Part shown: positions 22,601 to 35,249 of the stretch, piece by piece
Layout: every line of letters starts with the position of its first letter
Position numbering within the stretch: the first letter of the stretch is position 1
Source of the DNA: Halictus rubicundus
Taxonomy: Eukaryota; Arthropoda; Insecta; Hymenoptera; Halictidae
DNA length: 64,000 nt
Direction of reading: 5' to 3'
NCBI RefSeq assembly: GCF_050948215.1
Contig: NC_135151.1
Coordinates: 9,278,220 to 9,342,219, forward strand
Notes under the pieces: generated by a model
The model's database searches: none
The model's input: only the letters and a program-made list of their open reading frames with translations
What the model was told of the DNA's origin: nothing
Position numbers and translations under genes: made by a program

Positions 22601-23821
22601 GACGGGTTTTACAATTTTCTTTTGCAGAAAGCTGCAGGAGTTCGAGCATCGAATTTCCCGGTTGTAATTCAGTGTTTTCTGAATTTTGTGCATCGATCTA
22701 CGAAACGGTTACGTTCGCGCATCAACGTCATTGATCGCGCACAACGTAATCCCGCGTGTATAACCGTACACGGGAAAAGAAGAAAAGAAGAGAGGACGCT
22801 CGGCGGGTGCAGGCCACGCTTTCTTCGATAATGTAATTCCGCAAGCATTGTATTGTTGCGTGGCGATCATTAAGTAAAACGATACGACCCCGTAAGTTCG
22901 GGGATTAATGGCAACGAATCGGCAAAAAGAGGACCGGAGAAGAAGAGTCGGGTCAATGGCAGGTGTACCGAATCCGGATTTGATTTCAGGTTACCGTTGC
23001 GCCGCGTTTTCAGCCTTTTCATTTTAATTAATCGATAAGAACCGTTTTACTTCGAGGAAACTCGATCGGGAACGGCGAAAGAATGGCACGAAATTAAACG
23101 AGGAGCAACGACATCCTTGGGGGATAAGAGAACGAGTACGGGAAGGCCAGTCTTTTTTTTTCCTATCCCTCTGTAATTCTTTCCCTTCGTTTCTCTTCCG
23201 TTGCCCATCCTTCCTTTTCTCTCTGAGACAATCGAAAAGTTTTCGTTCCGCGTGTGATCCCGTGTCCGAATATTATGTCTGTGCAAAAAATAATACTGAC
23301 CATTTGACCAGAAAGGTTTCAAACAATCAAGTAGAGGAAAAGGTGTTAATTGGGCGCGTGCGAGAACCCAAAATATCGGGTCGGGTCGGGTCGGGAACAC
23401 CAAATTTTTTGGGATTGGGTCGGGAACCCGAAAATTTCCAGATTCTGCCTTCATATAACAAGAACTTACGGAAGTGCCTACATTACTATTTCAAACTGCC
23501 TTCAACCATAGAATCTCTGTACCATTGACAACGTGAAAGGAACTGCAGCTCCTATGGTCGTAATTAAAATGGAGGACATCGAGAAAAGAATTATGATAGA
23601 AAACGATCAGACAAAAATTCACAATAGGGTCAAAACTGTCAGTGCATCAACATGTAATTACTACGATCCACCAAAAATTCTCTAGTATTATTTAAAACTC
23701 TCTTGAACGATAGATTATCTATACTTATCGACGTTGTACAATAGAGATTCTGAGGTGCAAAGACCGAAAGAAGAATTAGCTTTCCTCCGTTCCCTAACCG
23801 CAAGCATAAATTGAAAGTATC
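22601..23821. other. Non-coding; TCGGG simple repeat near 23370
   Basis: No supported exon. At 23374-23398 (TCGGG)n runs, with further GGGTCGGGAACCCGAAAATT to about 23440; this may be related to the CGGGTAC runs at 20 kb. Open frames there are repeat translations. Confidence 0.45.
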
Positions 23822-24047
23822 TTAACACTGGGTTTACGGGACCTGTCAAAATGACGGGTTCTAATATTTTTAATCAAAAATTATTAATATTCTAAGGATG
23901 CACACATGAGAAATTATTTAGCAAATTTATTTCTTTGGGAATATATTATTTTTAAAATATTGCGAAAAATGTGGGTAGCACGTTCTAGTTATTTTTATTA
24001 AGTAATTCGAGATAGTCAGGTTTAGTGCTCCGTAAACCTAGTGTTAA
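23822..24047 (+). mobile_element. TTAA miniature element, family C, longest copy
   Basis: Left end TTAACACTGGGTTTACGGGA, then TGTCAAAATGACGGGTTCTA; right end, read inward, TTAACACTAGGTTTACGGAG. It is 226 bp with TTAA at both edges and the same interior as 3533 and 21671. Confidence 0.83.
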
Positions 24048-25029
24048 ATCTGGAGTCACGCGACGACAGTGCACGTTTATCAGAATAATAGAGGGCACAA
24101 TTACGAGGCCAGATAAGGCTCGCAGAATGCCGAGACACGCCGGCGACATGCACGAGAGGAGGGAGGGTGGGGGCAGAAGAACAATTCGAAAAAACAGGCT
24201 GTTTCGCCTCTCGTCCTCTTCGAGGCGAGATTCCGCTCGGCTCGCGCTCGTTTGGTCCAGCCAGGTCAACGCCCTAGTGACCAACGCACCTTGTTCCTCC
24301 GTTCATAACGCGTACCTTCGGTCTCCGGATGCGTGCGTGCATGTGTGTGTGTCTGCGTGAAAGCACGAGCGAGCGAGCGGAGCCGAGCCGAGCGAGCACA
24401 CGCTCTCGGACATCTCCTCACCGCGTGTGTCGGCGCGTAAACGCGCGATCTAGGGCAAACGGGTTCGAGCATTAAAGTCACGACTTTTTCCCAGTCTGCG
24501 CCCGACGAGATCGACGCGATCGAAAAAATCCACGGGGAAAAGAACGGGAGAGCCGTGACGAGGCACGCCGAGCGAACGACAACGCCCAGAACACGTGAAA
24601 GTTGCGACCCGCTGCTCGACGAGGACCGGCTCGTGGGCGGCTGGAAATTTTCGGCACGCAGGTGACGTGGGAACCAGCCGAAACGTCTCTGGCACGATCC
24701 GATCATGCTCGAAAATTGTGAAGCTGCTACACTGTAAATCCCCGTGCAACAAGATCGAGAATCTGCTCGAAAAGATCGTACGCGTGCGATCGTTTTCACG
24801 CGGTTGATGCGTTACCAAATACAAGAGCCTTGAACCAGTTGATTTTCAAAGAAATGTAGCCTTAACCCCTACCACAATTTTTAAAACCAGGGACCGTAAC
24901 TGTTATAACCAAAAAGAAAAAAAGTCATCGAGTAACAAGTATTTCATCGATTAAAATCGTATTGATTGCAAATAAGAAAGCGAAAATTTTTTCTCTCGTT
25001 GGTAAACGTTATCGTTGAGTTATTACTTG
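24048..25029. other. CpG-rich patch, no supported exon
   Basis: 24060-24800 is rich in CG, with GAGC/GCCGA repeats at 24366-24400 and a TG run at 24338-24352. A 177-codon minus-strand frame (24799-24266) translates to Ser/Arg-rich sequence of the sort GC-rich DNA gives by chance. Donor-like AAG|GTACGC and CAAG|GTGCGT occur on the minus strand near 24285-24316, so an untranslated first exon is possible but unproven. Confidence 0.35.
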
Positions 25030-25185
25030 TAACAGTTATCGATGGGAGAAGTTTATTTCGATCGTCCATGACAGTTGTCGATGAGAGAAATTTATTTCGA
25101 TCGCTCGTAACAGTTATCAATGAGATCAATTTATTTCGATCGCTCGTAACAGTTATCAACGAGAGAAGTTCATCTCGATATTTTG
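25030..25185. repeat. 39-bp tandem repeat, four copies, open on both strands
   Basis: TAACAGTTATC..GAGA..TTTATTTCGATCG units start at 25030, 25069, 25108 and 25147, exactly 39 bases apart (13 codons). A fainter partial unit may precede at about 24995. Frames cross the array on both strands: plus gives LFRSLVTVINE-type and minus gives LISLITVTSDRNK-type 13-residue repeats. Copies differ by a few substitutions. It may be a minisatellite or the repeat part of a decayed gene. Confidence 0.8.
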
Positions 25186-25196
25186 TGTCGATTATC

Positions 25197-25493
25197 TTAA
25201 ATTTCAATAATATTCAACTTTTTATTAATGATTTCTATCGTAGAAAATAGAATAACTGTTATTTTTCGTCTATGGCCTTGACTAACGATTTTTTCGATAG
25301 ATCTCTCAACAGTAATAGATCCAAGTCTGTCTAATATGTCGGCTGATGTTAGAAGTAATCGAAAATCCTTGAAAGATGTAATCTGTAGATTTATTGCAGT
25401 TCCAGGCACGAAGTGATCAGAAACTACGATTTTCGGATAATTATGTTGTGCACACTGCCATTGCCAACTTGGTGCGCTAACAAGTAGCAACAA
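25197..25493 (-). CDS. Candidate minus-strand exon or gene relic, unrecognised
   Basis: About 98 codons are open on the minus strand with a balanced, protein-like composition: a hydrophobic start, then CAQHNYPKIVVSDHFVPGTA, a FKDFRLLLTSADILDRLG helix-like stretch and GHRRKITVILF. There is no ATG at its start; an in-frame TAA lies just upstream. CTTGTTAG before CGCACC could be a splice acceptor near 25467. The end overlaps by frameshift the minus-strand frame over the 39-bp repeats (24944-25207), so the two could be parts of one decayed coding region. No family was recognised; a chance frame is a real alternative. Confidence 0.25.
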   Translation of the reverse strand: MLLLVSAPSWQWQCAQHNYPKIVVSDHFVPGTAINLQITSFKDFRLLLTSADILDRLGSITVERSIEKIVSQGHRRKITVILFSTIEIINKKLNIIEI

Positions 25494-25904
25494 CGTTTAA
25501 TTAAATGTAAAGTATCCCCTTAGTAGAATACGAAAAGAATTCGTCAAAGAAATGTCGTAAAGTAGAGCACAGAATGTAGCATAGAGAGCCAATAGAATGT
25601 AGCGAATGTGTTGAAGTACAATTCCAAGCGATTGCTTACTATTTAGCGCTGCTCTAACTACACTTTAATTAGTCTCGTTTCTACTGAACTTGTTCAAATT
25701 ATATGGAAATAGCTTCAAATTATTCGAACCTGCATTTGCAAGAAAATGTTCCACGACCGTAGCATTACTGCAACATTATCGTATAGAGAACGCTAAAGAT
25801 CATTAGTAAAAAAATTAAAGAAAAGTTAAAAAAATGTTCAATTAAAAATTATTAGACCGAGAGCACAGCAGTTGGAGGTGTAGAGCTTGTTCATGTCACG
25901 ATCA

Positions 25905-26165
25905 ATGTAATAATTACGGGTGTGCTTCAAAGAAATATTGCAGTGAATAACAGCAATATTTGCAATGAATAACAAGAGACGAAGAATAATACTAGCAAGA
26001 AGCGAATTCCAGCCGCAGATTATATAACTGAGTTAATAGAATTCTGCACTCTGTTCATAAATCAATAAATATGTCGAAGATAATAGAGATCAGGCACTTG
26101 TGTTACGACCGAATACAATAATTACAGATGTGCTTCAAAGCAATATAGCAGTGTTTAGATAGAAC
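25905..26165 (+). repeat. Duplicated 45-bp block, two copies 212 bp apart
   Basis: AATAATTACGGGTGTGCTTC, then AAAGAAATATTGCAGTG (from about 25909), recurs as AATAATTACAGATGTGCTTC, then AAAGCAATATAGCAGTG (from about 26121). The sequence between them is AT-rich, with further imperfect repeats of CAGCAATATTGCA type. A local duplication; no element ends seen. Confidence 0.6.
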
Positions 26166-26985
26166 ATTAATATAGGATTGTGTGCGCGCGTCAAATCGTT
26201 ATCAATTGACTGCGTGTTCTCGCCGGGCACGTAGGACAATTGAAAAGGTACACGGCGAAGGTATCAAATTCCATCCGAAGTTTAGCGTGGAATTGCTCCT
26301 ATGACACGCACGCGTACCTAGGCCCCGTCCCCTCATTTCACTCATTTCAACCCCTATTATTTCACTTTGCGGCCGTGTACTCCATCGTCCGATCGAGTTG
26401 CTCGTGCTGCCGGGCCTTGCAAAAAATGAGTAAATCGGTAATTGGCACGATCGTGCGAGACGATCGTTGACGGAACGTGCGTACACGCGATGCAAACGTT
26501 TCTTCGGCTCGTCCGTCTTCGCCTTCGTGGATTATCGACTCGGCGTCGCGCTGCACAAAAATCCTCTCTTTTATCCATAGTTAAATAACGTAATAAATTT
26601 GCTATAATTTTCCTCCGTACCTCCTTGCACTACGATTTATTTTACAGTTACTGTGATTAGATCTTGGTTTGTCGTTCATCATTTCTTCGACGAATAAGAA
26701 AGTATACATGTGTATATTTATTGTATGTCTACGTATAACTCTAGTGATATAAATTGCATAATTGCAACGTAGAACTGCCAGATCGATCACAGACTTTTAG
26801 GAGAGTCAATAAATTTTGTTCTCCGCAATGTTGAAAATATCAATACTACTGAAATAAAACTAGTTTGACCAGTACTAATATATTTTCCAATATACATTAT
26901 AAACGAAGACGTCGTTTAAAATGTGATAAGTAGAATGTGGTTATACCATTTTCGACTTATTTATAACTATTAGAAGAGGAAATGC
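26166..26985. other. Non-coding stretch, no gene seen
   Basis: A GC-richer part at 26200-26560 and AT-rich remainder. Several overlapping open frames below 100 codons show no motif. Confidence 0.45.
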
Positions 26986-26989
26986 ATTT

Positions 26990-27052
26990 TAACTTCTGTT
27001 TCGTACGATTGACTTGGACAATTGTTATTTTACATAAATATCCGCAGTGTAC
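26990..27052 (-). mobile_element. Family B miniature element, one end, minus orientation
   Basis: Read on the minus strand it starts TACACTGCGGATATTTATGT and continues AAAATAACAATTG, matching the family B left end. A possible partner end at about 26786 (ACAGACTTTTAGG) is too degraded to claim. Confidence 0.45.
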
Positions 27053-28630
27053 GATGCGATTTTATACAATTTTATACAAGCCGAACGAAACGAGTGAGGA
27101 ATAAGTTTTCGATTATTGTAAAATGATTTCGTCACAAAAAGTTGTATTACATTCTTCGGGTTGTCGACTGATACTGATATCGAATAATTATCGATACTAA
27201 TGGCAACGGTTATACGAAAATGGCGGTCAATAATAGCGAACTGACCGTGTAGTTGTGCAGTCCCTGCAGCGCAGCCTCGAGCCGACTTGCACAGCCGACG
27301 TTTCTCGTACATTAGTCAATTTTAAGGTCGGTCAGGCACGTAGATAATCGTTCAGAATTTACCGTGCATTACCTGACGACGATGATCAGGGTTGGTCGCG
27401 TCAATGACACGGGACACGTGAGCAAATTACGCTGTTTCGTGCCCCGCGCGAATCTCGTTCCTCCAAGGCTTTTAATTTCAACCGGATGCCGCCATTTTTC
27501 TCATCCGCGATTATTCCTTTTTCCATCGACAAGACATATCAAACGGAAATTCCAATCTGAAAGCTCTGTATTCACGCAAATTGCACGTTCGATTGCTCGC
27601 TCATTCGTACACTTCAATCAGTTCCAATAAAACGCTTAATTAAAAACAAAAAAGTCTTCTGCGTATAATCGTCTACTTGTCTTAACTTTTGAATTCATGT
27701 TAAAAAATTGATCTTAGTTACGATGTGCAAATTAAATGTTGCCATGATCCGAAGGTACCAAGGTCGCCAGAGCAATCATTGTGATAAATTATCATTCTTT
27801 TCAGGTACGATTGTATTGAATAAATTACTGTGACTTTTCGGAAATGTTTCGGGTATTTAAAATAACAGAGAGCCAATCTGACTTTGCGCGTTCTCAACAA
27901 AATCGCAATGATTCGTCGAAAAACATTATTCCATATTTCGTTCGTGAATCTGAAAATAGTTCGAAGTTTACTTACTCGTAGAATGGGGTACAAAGTGTGC
28001 GCGTAAAAAGTGAGCGATAAATGTTAATAACTTAATAGATAACCACGGCAGAAATTTTACGCGACGTTTATTATGTATATTATATATTTCATGCGTCTGT
28101 TACGGAGTTGCCCGTGATATGAATTTCAGATCGAGTAGAACGAGCCGAAGATAGAACGATAGGCGTTCAGTTGTAGATCACGAGCTCGGTTTGTCCGAAT
28201 CGTTATTCCTCGGGAGTTATTTGTTATACGACCGGAGCCGTGCACTCATTGATGTCGAATAACGTTGTTAAAGAATCGCGCAAGTAGACAATGATTAATG
28301 CATGAGAAAGATTTTTTGAGGATCGGACTAGCTGACTTTCTAACTGGCTGACACGGAACGTGAGATATTTGATCGGCTATACCTACTCCTTTTCAGATCG
28401 TCGCTCGACGACAGAAGTGACAACGCGAAAAGAGATCGGTACCATGGCGAGGCGACAGGATTAATTTATCCTGCCGTTGCTTTCCTCGACTTCTTCCGAT
28501 GCCGTCTGCTTGTCGTTTGTGAAATCGAGTTGTTGTATTAATTATAATCCAATCCTTCGAAGACTGTAATCTAATTTTTTCTTACAACGTACACTGGCAC
28601 ACGAAACCATTCGATGGGGCCGGTCTCCGT
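27053..28630. other. Non-coding stretch, no gene seen
   Basis: AT-rich with moderate GC at 27240-27480 and 28130-28520. No exon, RNA gene or repeat partner was recognised. Confidence 0.45.
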
Positions 28631-28945
28631 AGATTCGCGATAAGGTAGAGTGACTACATTACCGTCAAAAAATGGTTTTACGTGCTTTCAAGTTTTCGTC
28701 CTTAAATAAGAATATTTTGTCGCTGGTAAAGGGCTCATTCGAAAGAGGAAGGTTCAATGTAGTGCGCGCTGGTCAGGAGCTGCCGAGATTATGCAACATA
28801 CTGAAAATTTCATCGAAATCAGTTGCGCAGATAAAAACGGCACACATCGAAAGATGTTAGAGTCTGTGGATTTTAAGCAGAAACTGACCAAATGTCGTGA
28901 AAAACTACGATTTTCGCCACTTTTAACTATTTGTAGCCCGTGTGT
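28631..28945 (+). repeat. Family D dispersed repeat, copy 3 (longest)
   Basis: Starts AGATTCGCGATAAGGTAGAG and is collinear with copies at 16811 and 19492, then extends beyond both with TTCATCGAAATCAGTTGCGC and AAACTACGATTTTCGCCACT. No inverted ends or coding frame longer than 62 codons. The extension may belong to the full element. Confidence 0.7.
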
Positions 28946-30094
28946 AGGTTAATCGATTTCACTACAGGCTTCGATCGTGTTTATCAAATAGAAGTGTACG
29001 ATTATAACGTTTGTTCGAATATTAATTTTTTTAAATTTAATTCGTTAAGTTATTTGTACGGAACAATTGGATTAAATGTTTATCTTTTATCATTTCTTCT
29101 AATTATTTCAAAGTCGATGAGAAATATGTAGTAACTAATTCTTCTATTCTACATTTTAAATACTTACTCAACTGACTGTAAGCACTTTCAACCAATTTTC
29201 AATATATGGTGTAGCCTGTGACTAGACATTTATAGTTATTAATGATTAACAGATTTAATGATTAATAGAGAGTCGTCGATAAACGAGTATTTTAAAAATG
29301 AACGTTCCAAAATCACCACTTCGTCCAAAAGTAAAATGTCATGCGACGATTTCTACAAAATAATAGAACTTAACCTACTTTTCGTAACAAAGGTGAAGGC
29401 AAAAAAAACGAACGAGGTAATAGGAGCAACGTCTTTCTCAGCGAAATTATATCTTCCATCGCTCAATCAAGTATTCAAACTGCGAGCACAATACGAAACA
29501 GTCTGGAGCCATTATTCCGCTTATATAAAAAATAATTGCTAGGGGAAACCCTAAGTGAAAGTAATCGATGGAATTCCGATTAATTAAAAGCGAACCCCGT
29601 TTCAAGATCTTATCTCGTTGCCACGGTCTTGACGAGAGGATTTCTTATCTTTTGAAAACCTTAAATGGTTCGCTAATCTCGGTACTTTCATTCAAATCAT
29701 TCGTTCAGAAATATCACTGAAATATAATTTATATTTATCACTAGCATCCACCTTCATTAATCGCACGTGTGATTCACATAAGATTGTTGGTAAAATGTTT
29801 CTAAAACCGGCAATTCGAAGGACGTTTCTCTTAAACTTCAATACACTATTAATGCTAATTTTTGTATTGCCTTTCCTGCGTCATCTAACGTTCGCGTTCA
29901 ACAAAAATCGATAATACATAAACATGAAGGTAATTAATCGTTAATAGCCACCGAGCTTCCGAGAAAAAATTACGATTATAAAAGAACCAGATTTGTACTT
30001 ACGACCTAATAAAAGTTTTACGTCGCTCTCGGAAATGCATATCACATATTTTATTATTCTATTGCGTAATGAAGGCAGTCGCTGGATAATAAAC
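28946..30094. other. Non-coding AT-rich stretch
   Basis: A 94-codon plus-strand frame at 29258-29542 (MINRESSINEYFKNERSKIT..) has an ATG and a fairly protein-like composition, but no upstream or downstream splice support and no recognised motif, so it is not called. Nothing else seen. Confidence 0.4.
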
Positions 30095-30150
30095 CGACTG
30101 CAAATCTTTGTGCAAACTAACAATTTTCTGCGTCAACTGCTAGCAACACG
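30095..30150 (+). mobile_element. Family B miniature element, left end
   Basis: CGACTGCAAATCTTTGTGCA, then AACTAACAATTTTCTGCGTC, resembles the left 45 bases of family B with several substitutions. The right end is missing. Confidence 0.4.
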
Positions 30151-30264
30151 AATCATAAAAAAATGTCGATTTAATCATTCTAGTATCATTAAAAATAACA
30201 TATCGATATTCCGAGACTTTTTTAACATTTCAACAATTTTTTAACTCAAATATATGTTTGTATA

Positions 30265-30395
30265 TTATGAATTGCTAAACATTTAAATATTGCATGAGTA
30301 AATTGGATCAATTTGGTATGCATAAAACGAGGAAAAAATCACATAGAGTGAAAATAATCTGGGCCGGAAGAAATGTCTGGTTTTGAGTTGAAATA
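30265..30395 (+). mobile_element. Family G element, partial copy
   Basis: CTAAACATTTAAATATTGCA, then GAGTAAATTG and GGCCGGAAGAAATGTCTGG, is collinear with CTAAACATTTCAGTATTGTA, GGGTAAATTG and GGTCAGAAGAAATGTTTC in the complete family G copy at 53662-53861. Neither TTAA end is preserved. Confidence 0.5.
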
Positions 30396-33300
30396 GTTTT
30401 TCGCATACTCGTTTTTGTCTTGGACGCGTAACATTCGTATTCTAATAATAGACATGTTGACGGAACATCCGCAGTCGATCAGCCCAATCAGGAACAGCAT
30501 GATCGAAAGTTTGCTATTGTGGTGCCGAAGTGAAAGCTGCTGAAAATAAAGAGAGGCGAACCTAGAGCATTTCGTGTCGTCGATCGCAATTAAAAGCCGC
30601 GCAAAGATCTCCCGGCGTTTCGCGCTTGACGACGCCGTGCCGGCTCATAATTACTCGACAAGATTTAATCGGTGCGCTCCGGGCTAATTAAAAATTCTTC
30701 GCCCCTCACGGGTTCTATCAATAAAGAGATAGTATCGGGGATAACGGTAAGAAAATGTCTTCAGCCGTTTCTTCGTTCCGCGAAAGAAAAGGGACGGCCG
30801 GTATCTTCGCGCGAATCTCAAAAGCTATCCGTCACAAGATAGCCGCCGACAATTGGCCGTTCTACGGTGAGCTTGCATATTCGCGACACGCGATTCGATG
30901 CAATTCGACGGACAATTCGGGACGTCCAACCCCGGCCCGTGTAATTGCATCCTTTGTTAGCGTCGATGCTTCTTGGAAAAAACCAGTCGCCCCGAAGAAA
31001 AGCAGATCGAGATTAATCTTTAATTCATTGTATTTGTGTTAATTGGTACCGGCCGATGTGTTAATCGAGCTGACCAGCAGCTGTTTCGCCTGACATTCCT
31101 CTACCAGGAAATCGAAATCTTGTAATCCCCGTACGTTCCTCAAAAGTAGTTGCATTAATACTAGCAAATAGTGTTTACTCGATAAATACTAATCTGTGAT
31201 CCACTGCTGAACGTAGAAAAGAACAGGGGTATACACCGCGGTAGTGGGGATTGTTCTCGGACAATTATCGGCCAGATATTTGGGACATTTATTTAGTAGA
31301 TACTGTACCCATTTTTGTTTTATAGATTAAATCGATAAAAAAGGAAATAGGTGAATTTTAGGTTGATAACGTAGCCGCGAAATAAAATCAATTTTGAGAA
31401 CCATTTTCCATTTATTAAGATTTGTGTTCTGACCTGTCGATATTTATTTTATTTTTATTAAACAGTGTTAAATTATGAGTAGATTTTATTTGAATATATA
31501 TTAACTACTTATTGAAACATATATTAGAATTATTTGATATTTTTAGTAGCTTTCCGAAGAATCATGCGATATTGAATTAATCCTAGGCAAATTTATATTT
31601 GCAAAATTTATTGAATGAATTGAGCATGCCTTGAATAAATAACTCTTTCATGGTTAATATAAAATTGTGGATTTAATTTAAGTTGTGCGTGATTTAAGTC
31701 AGTTTATAAAGTAAATTAAAGATGTTATTTTGTATAATTATTTACTACCTAATAATAAAAAACGATTGTTTGAATTTATAAATACAGATCACAGCTATAC
31801 ACGCTAGAACCATCTGCCGAGAAAGTCTAGAATAAAATTGCTCCCTTAACTATCTACAGATATCTTGCTTACCGACTCCATTACCGACTTCTACGATTGT
31901 ATCCAGGGAGCTCCTGTATCCGTATTTTATAGATCTCTGCTGTTACCTACGATTCCTGAATTATCTTGGGAGCACCGTTACAAATTACAATTTTGCTGAG
32001 GTTCCAATATTCAAACTCAATGAAATTTTTTGCATTCATTTTTTGGAGGTTAACTCCTTTTGGTACCAAAAATATTGTCGTGTTTTAAAATAAATATTAA
32101 ATACAGACTATCCGAAAATAAGATTTTACAGTCCCATTTAATTTTCGTTTTTGCCAAATCGAGCGCATCATTGAACAATGAAACCTCTAAGTTGGACATA
32201 CAATTTAATTCGCGAATAAGTCGCGAATTTGTATTTATTTAGACAAATTGAATGAGACTGAGATGCAATAAAATCCTACTTCCTCTACCAGTAGCTCCAA
32301 TAAACTACAATTTTCATTTTACGATCGTTCAACAATTTTATGTACATTTTTAAGGTGAAAGCCCCTGTACCGTTCAACACATCTACATCAAATTTTGCAT
32401 AAACGTTCTACAACAGCCTGGAAAAAATACTGCGGGGTGTTCCTCCCAAAGAATACTCTTAAATGTTTAAATAAATTTAGTGTAGCTAATACGCTACGAA
32501 AGCACAAAGTACTGCACTTTAATTCGAACGATTTTTTCTCCTATGCATTCTAAAATAATCTTTTCTCTCTAGGATCCTCTTCGCACCCCGTTCGTAGCCG
32601 ACTGTCCACTCTGGGAAAACGATTAGGTTCTAAACGAAAATTCATATCCCCATGGAAACCGGTCCCGGCCATCGTCATACGTTTAGTCGACTAATTGCTC
32701 GATCGAAAGGGGGTGGTCACCTGGGGGAGGGAGAGGGGTGCGTATCCGCCTAGATGATGGTAATAAATAACCGGCTCCCTCCTCCCACTGTTAAAACCTA
32801 ACTGATTCAGGACATTCTGTAATGATCGGTTTAAGTGTATGATTTAAGACCGTTCCCGTTAAGTTCCACGGAAAAACCGGCCGCGTCCTATCGATATCGT
32901 GCGAGCAAGCTTCCACTTTAATGCGCGATCGTTGCTCGATCGCAAACAGCTTGTAGCCCGGCCGATGTTTACGGCATTAAACGTAGAGAGGCCACTTACC
33001 GTGATTACAAGCCGACATATTGGTTTAGAAAAATTCTGTTTCACGGTGACGAGCCTCGGGACGCCCTCTGACTCTCTAACCAGAGAATTTCCTTTTCTTT
33101 TTCAACAAAAACGTCAAGTCCTCAAGTTCTGTTCCTGTTGTATTTATTTAAGAACACTCGTGGCCTATGACCCTCTATGAAATTGTTTCAATGGCGGTTT
33201 ATATGATACCTGTCCTCCGCTTCATTTAACATACAAAATTCCGATCAGGTTCTATTTTATAATATATAATTGTCATTTGCGCTACCGAATCTCTGCTGGA

Positions 33301-35249
33301 ATTTAAGGAACAAATCGCTACTATTGATCGAAGCGGAAAGAAAATGGATTGTTTAAATTTCTCCTTACTCGCGAGGGCTAGACAGGCAAGGTTACACGAG
33401 GTGCCACGCGTTCTCGCTAAAATTCATAGAATCCGTCCGGACACGAACCTGGTCCGATAGCCTGTAATTTGCAGTTATTAAGCGAAATGAATCAGTCGAC
33501 GGTCCCGTGAACGGGTCGCCATGGGATTTTTGCTAATGGCGATCGTGCGTCTTCCAGACGAAGGGCTCTAATGCGCGACCAACTTCTGAACATTCGTTAC
33601 GTGCTCACGTAATTACCGATCTCGCGTGCTGGTTTGTCGACGTGTTTAAGAGAGAAAGGGTGTCGGATGAGGTTTAGAGAGGTCACGGAGATAAGTGGAT
33701 GCGGTTCCTGTGACGTCATGGATTTGATGAGGATCGACCTGTTAGGCGGGCACCCCTTCAGCCGGGATATTTAATACCGTTTCGCAAGTGTTACAATTTG
33801 TTAGCAGAATTCCCTCCTGAAGATACGGCGAAATTTGTTGCAGACATTCGTGCTTGGACAATACAGATACGCGATAGACGTCAATTCTTTTTTTCCATTT
33901 TCTTTCAATGCTTTCTTCAAAGCTATTTCTTTCAATTTCGTCCACATTCTCGAGCAAACGAACCACAGTGCGTCGGCGGTAGGCAACGTGAATTTTGCGG
34001 GGACCGACAGTCGGCGGCGACATAACGGGCTCGGGGGGGGGGGGTTAAAAGAAAAAAGATGGTCGAAAGGAAAAGGGGTTGAAAGACCGTCTCTTGTTCG
34101 GCAGACCGTCGTAAAATCCGGGCGGCTCGTCTCGATTCGAGGCACGCTCGGAATTTGCGAGCACCTTTAATGAGGCAGTTTTATATCGGCGTCGGCAACA
34201 CCGAGGGGAGGTTGAGAACCCGAAGGTGGCTCGTGCTCGATGATGACCTCTGACCGCGAAGTCCGAAGAGTGAGACGACGAGGCCATGCCTGGGCACGCG
34301 AGGCCCAAGACTTCGCCCCGAGGCACGCGCACCATTCCCCTCTTTCTTCTCCTTCTTTTTTTTTTTCGTCTCCCTTTCTCTTTCCCTGGCCGTAACCACA
34401 ACCACGACCACGGACCACGACCACAACCGTCGCCGCAGCCACCCTCTCTTCGACGCGTTCCCTCTTCCTCGCTCTCGCCTCTATTTCACTTCCCCCCATC
34501 GGCCGTTCCTCTTTTTTCCCCGGTTTCCCTCGGCCTCTTCACGTAATTTTGCGCGATTGGCCGGTGTCATGCCGTGCAAAAACACTGCCCATAGAACTCC
34601 ATGATGCGGCGCGGCAAGTGGCCGACAAGGAGAGAGAAACGGTGGTTGTTTTGCATATGCGCCGTCTGTACCCCCCCCCCTCACCCTTTCCTCTTCATCC
34701 TCTTCTTCATCCTCCTCCTTCTCCACCTCCTTCTCTTTACCGCCTGCCTTCTCCGTGGATCGAGATCCATTCCGAGATCCTTTGACCAGAGACCGGGGCG
34801 TGATCGGCGTTCAGATCGTCGGCATTTCTGTACCAGCTATCTCCAGATTGGAATATTTTGATAGGCCCTCGCGGATGGGGCTCGATAGAATCTTCGTTGC
34901 GAAGTTCCGCTTCGAGATGGGGTAAGCAGCGCTGCGGCTGTCAGGTTCACGGGTTCTGAACGCGCGGTGTCCTGTATCTCGTACTTGGTGCCGAGGATGT
35001 TCGGGGGTAATCCCTTTGTTGCGTGCAGTTTGCGCATTTCGTTCGCTGACTGAGCCGCAGACGATTAGAACCGTTGCAGTATGCGGGCCAATTACCTCCC
35101 GATGGTACTACCTCGATCTTTGTCGTTGGTTTCTGTCGTTATCGTTAGTCGCAACGAGACAAGTTTCGATGGAACTGGAATCGTTCCGAGGGGTGTACAT
35201 TTTCATACTTTGTCTTTTTATGGTTGGTCGTGAGCAGGTTTCGTGAATG
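30396..35249. other. Long non-coding stretch with low-complexity tracts
   Basis: Mostly AT-rich with GC patches at 30480-31080, 32560-33070 and 33380-35100. Low complexity includes a G run (34033-34044), purine/pyrimidine tracts (34330-34520, 34680-34740) and a C run (34671-34680). Overlapping Glu/Lys- or Leu/Phe-rich open frames there are products of these tracts. The frame at 30755-31042 has an AAAATG start and a GTGAGC donor-like site but no recognised motif. No exon is claimed. Confidence 0.4.
31221..31275 (-). mobile_element. Family A internal fragment
   Basis: GGTATACACCGCGGTAGTGG, then GGATTGTTCTCGGACAATTA, is the reverse complement of the conserved AATTATCCCCACTACCGCGG block of family A. 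Both ends of the element are absent. Confidence 0.5.

Noticed and set aside
24266..24799. 177-codon minus-strand frame in a CpG patch
   Set aside because: Ser/Arg-rich composition typical of GC-rich DNA, no start context or domain, and competing frames on both strands.
30755..31042. 95-codon plus-strand frame with AAAATG start and GTGAGC inside
   Set aside because: No family, no conserved motif, and moderate donor; could be chance in a GC-moderate patch.
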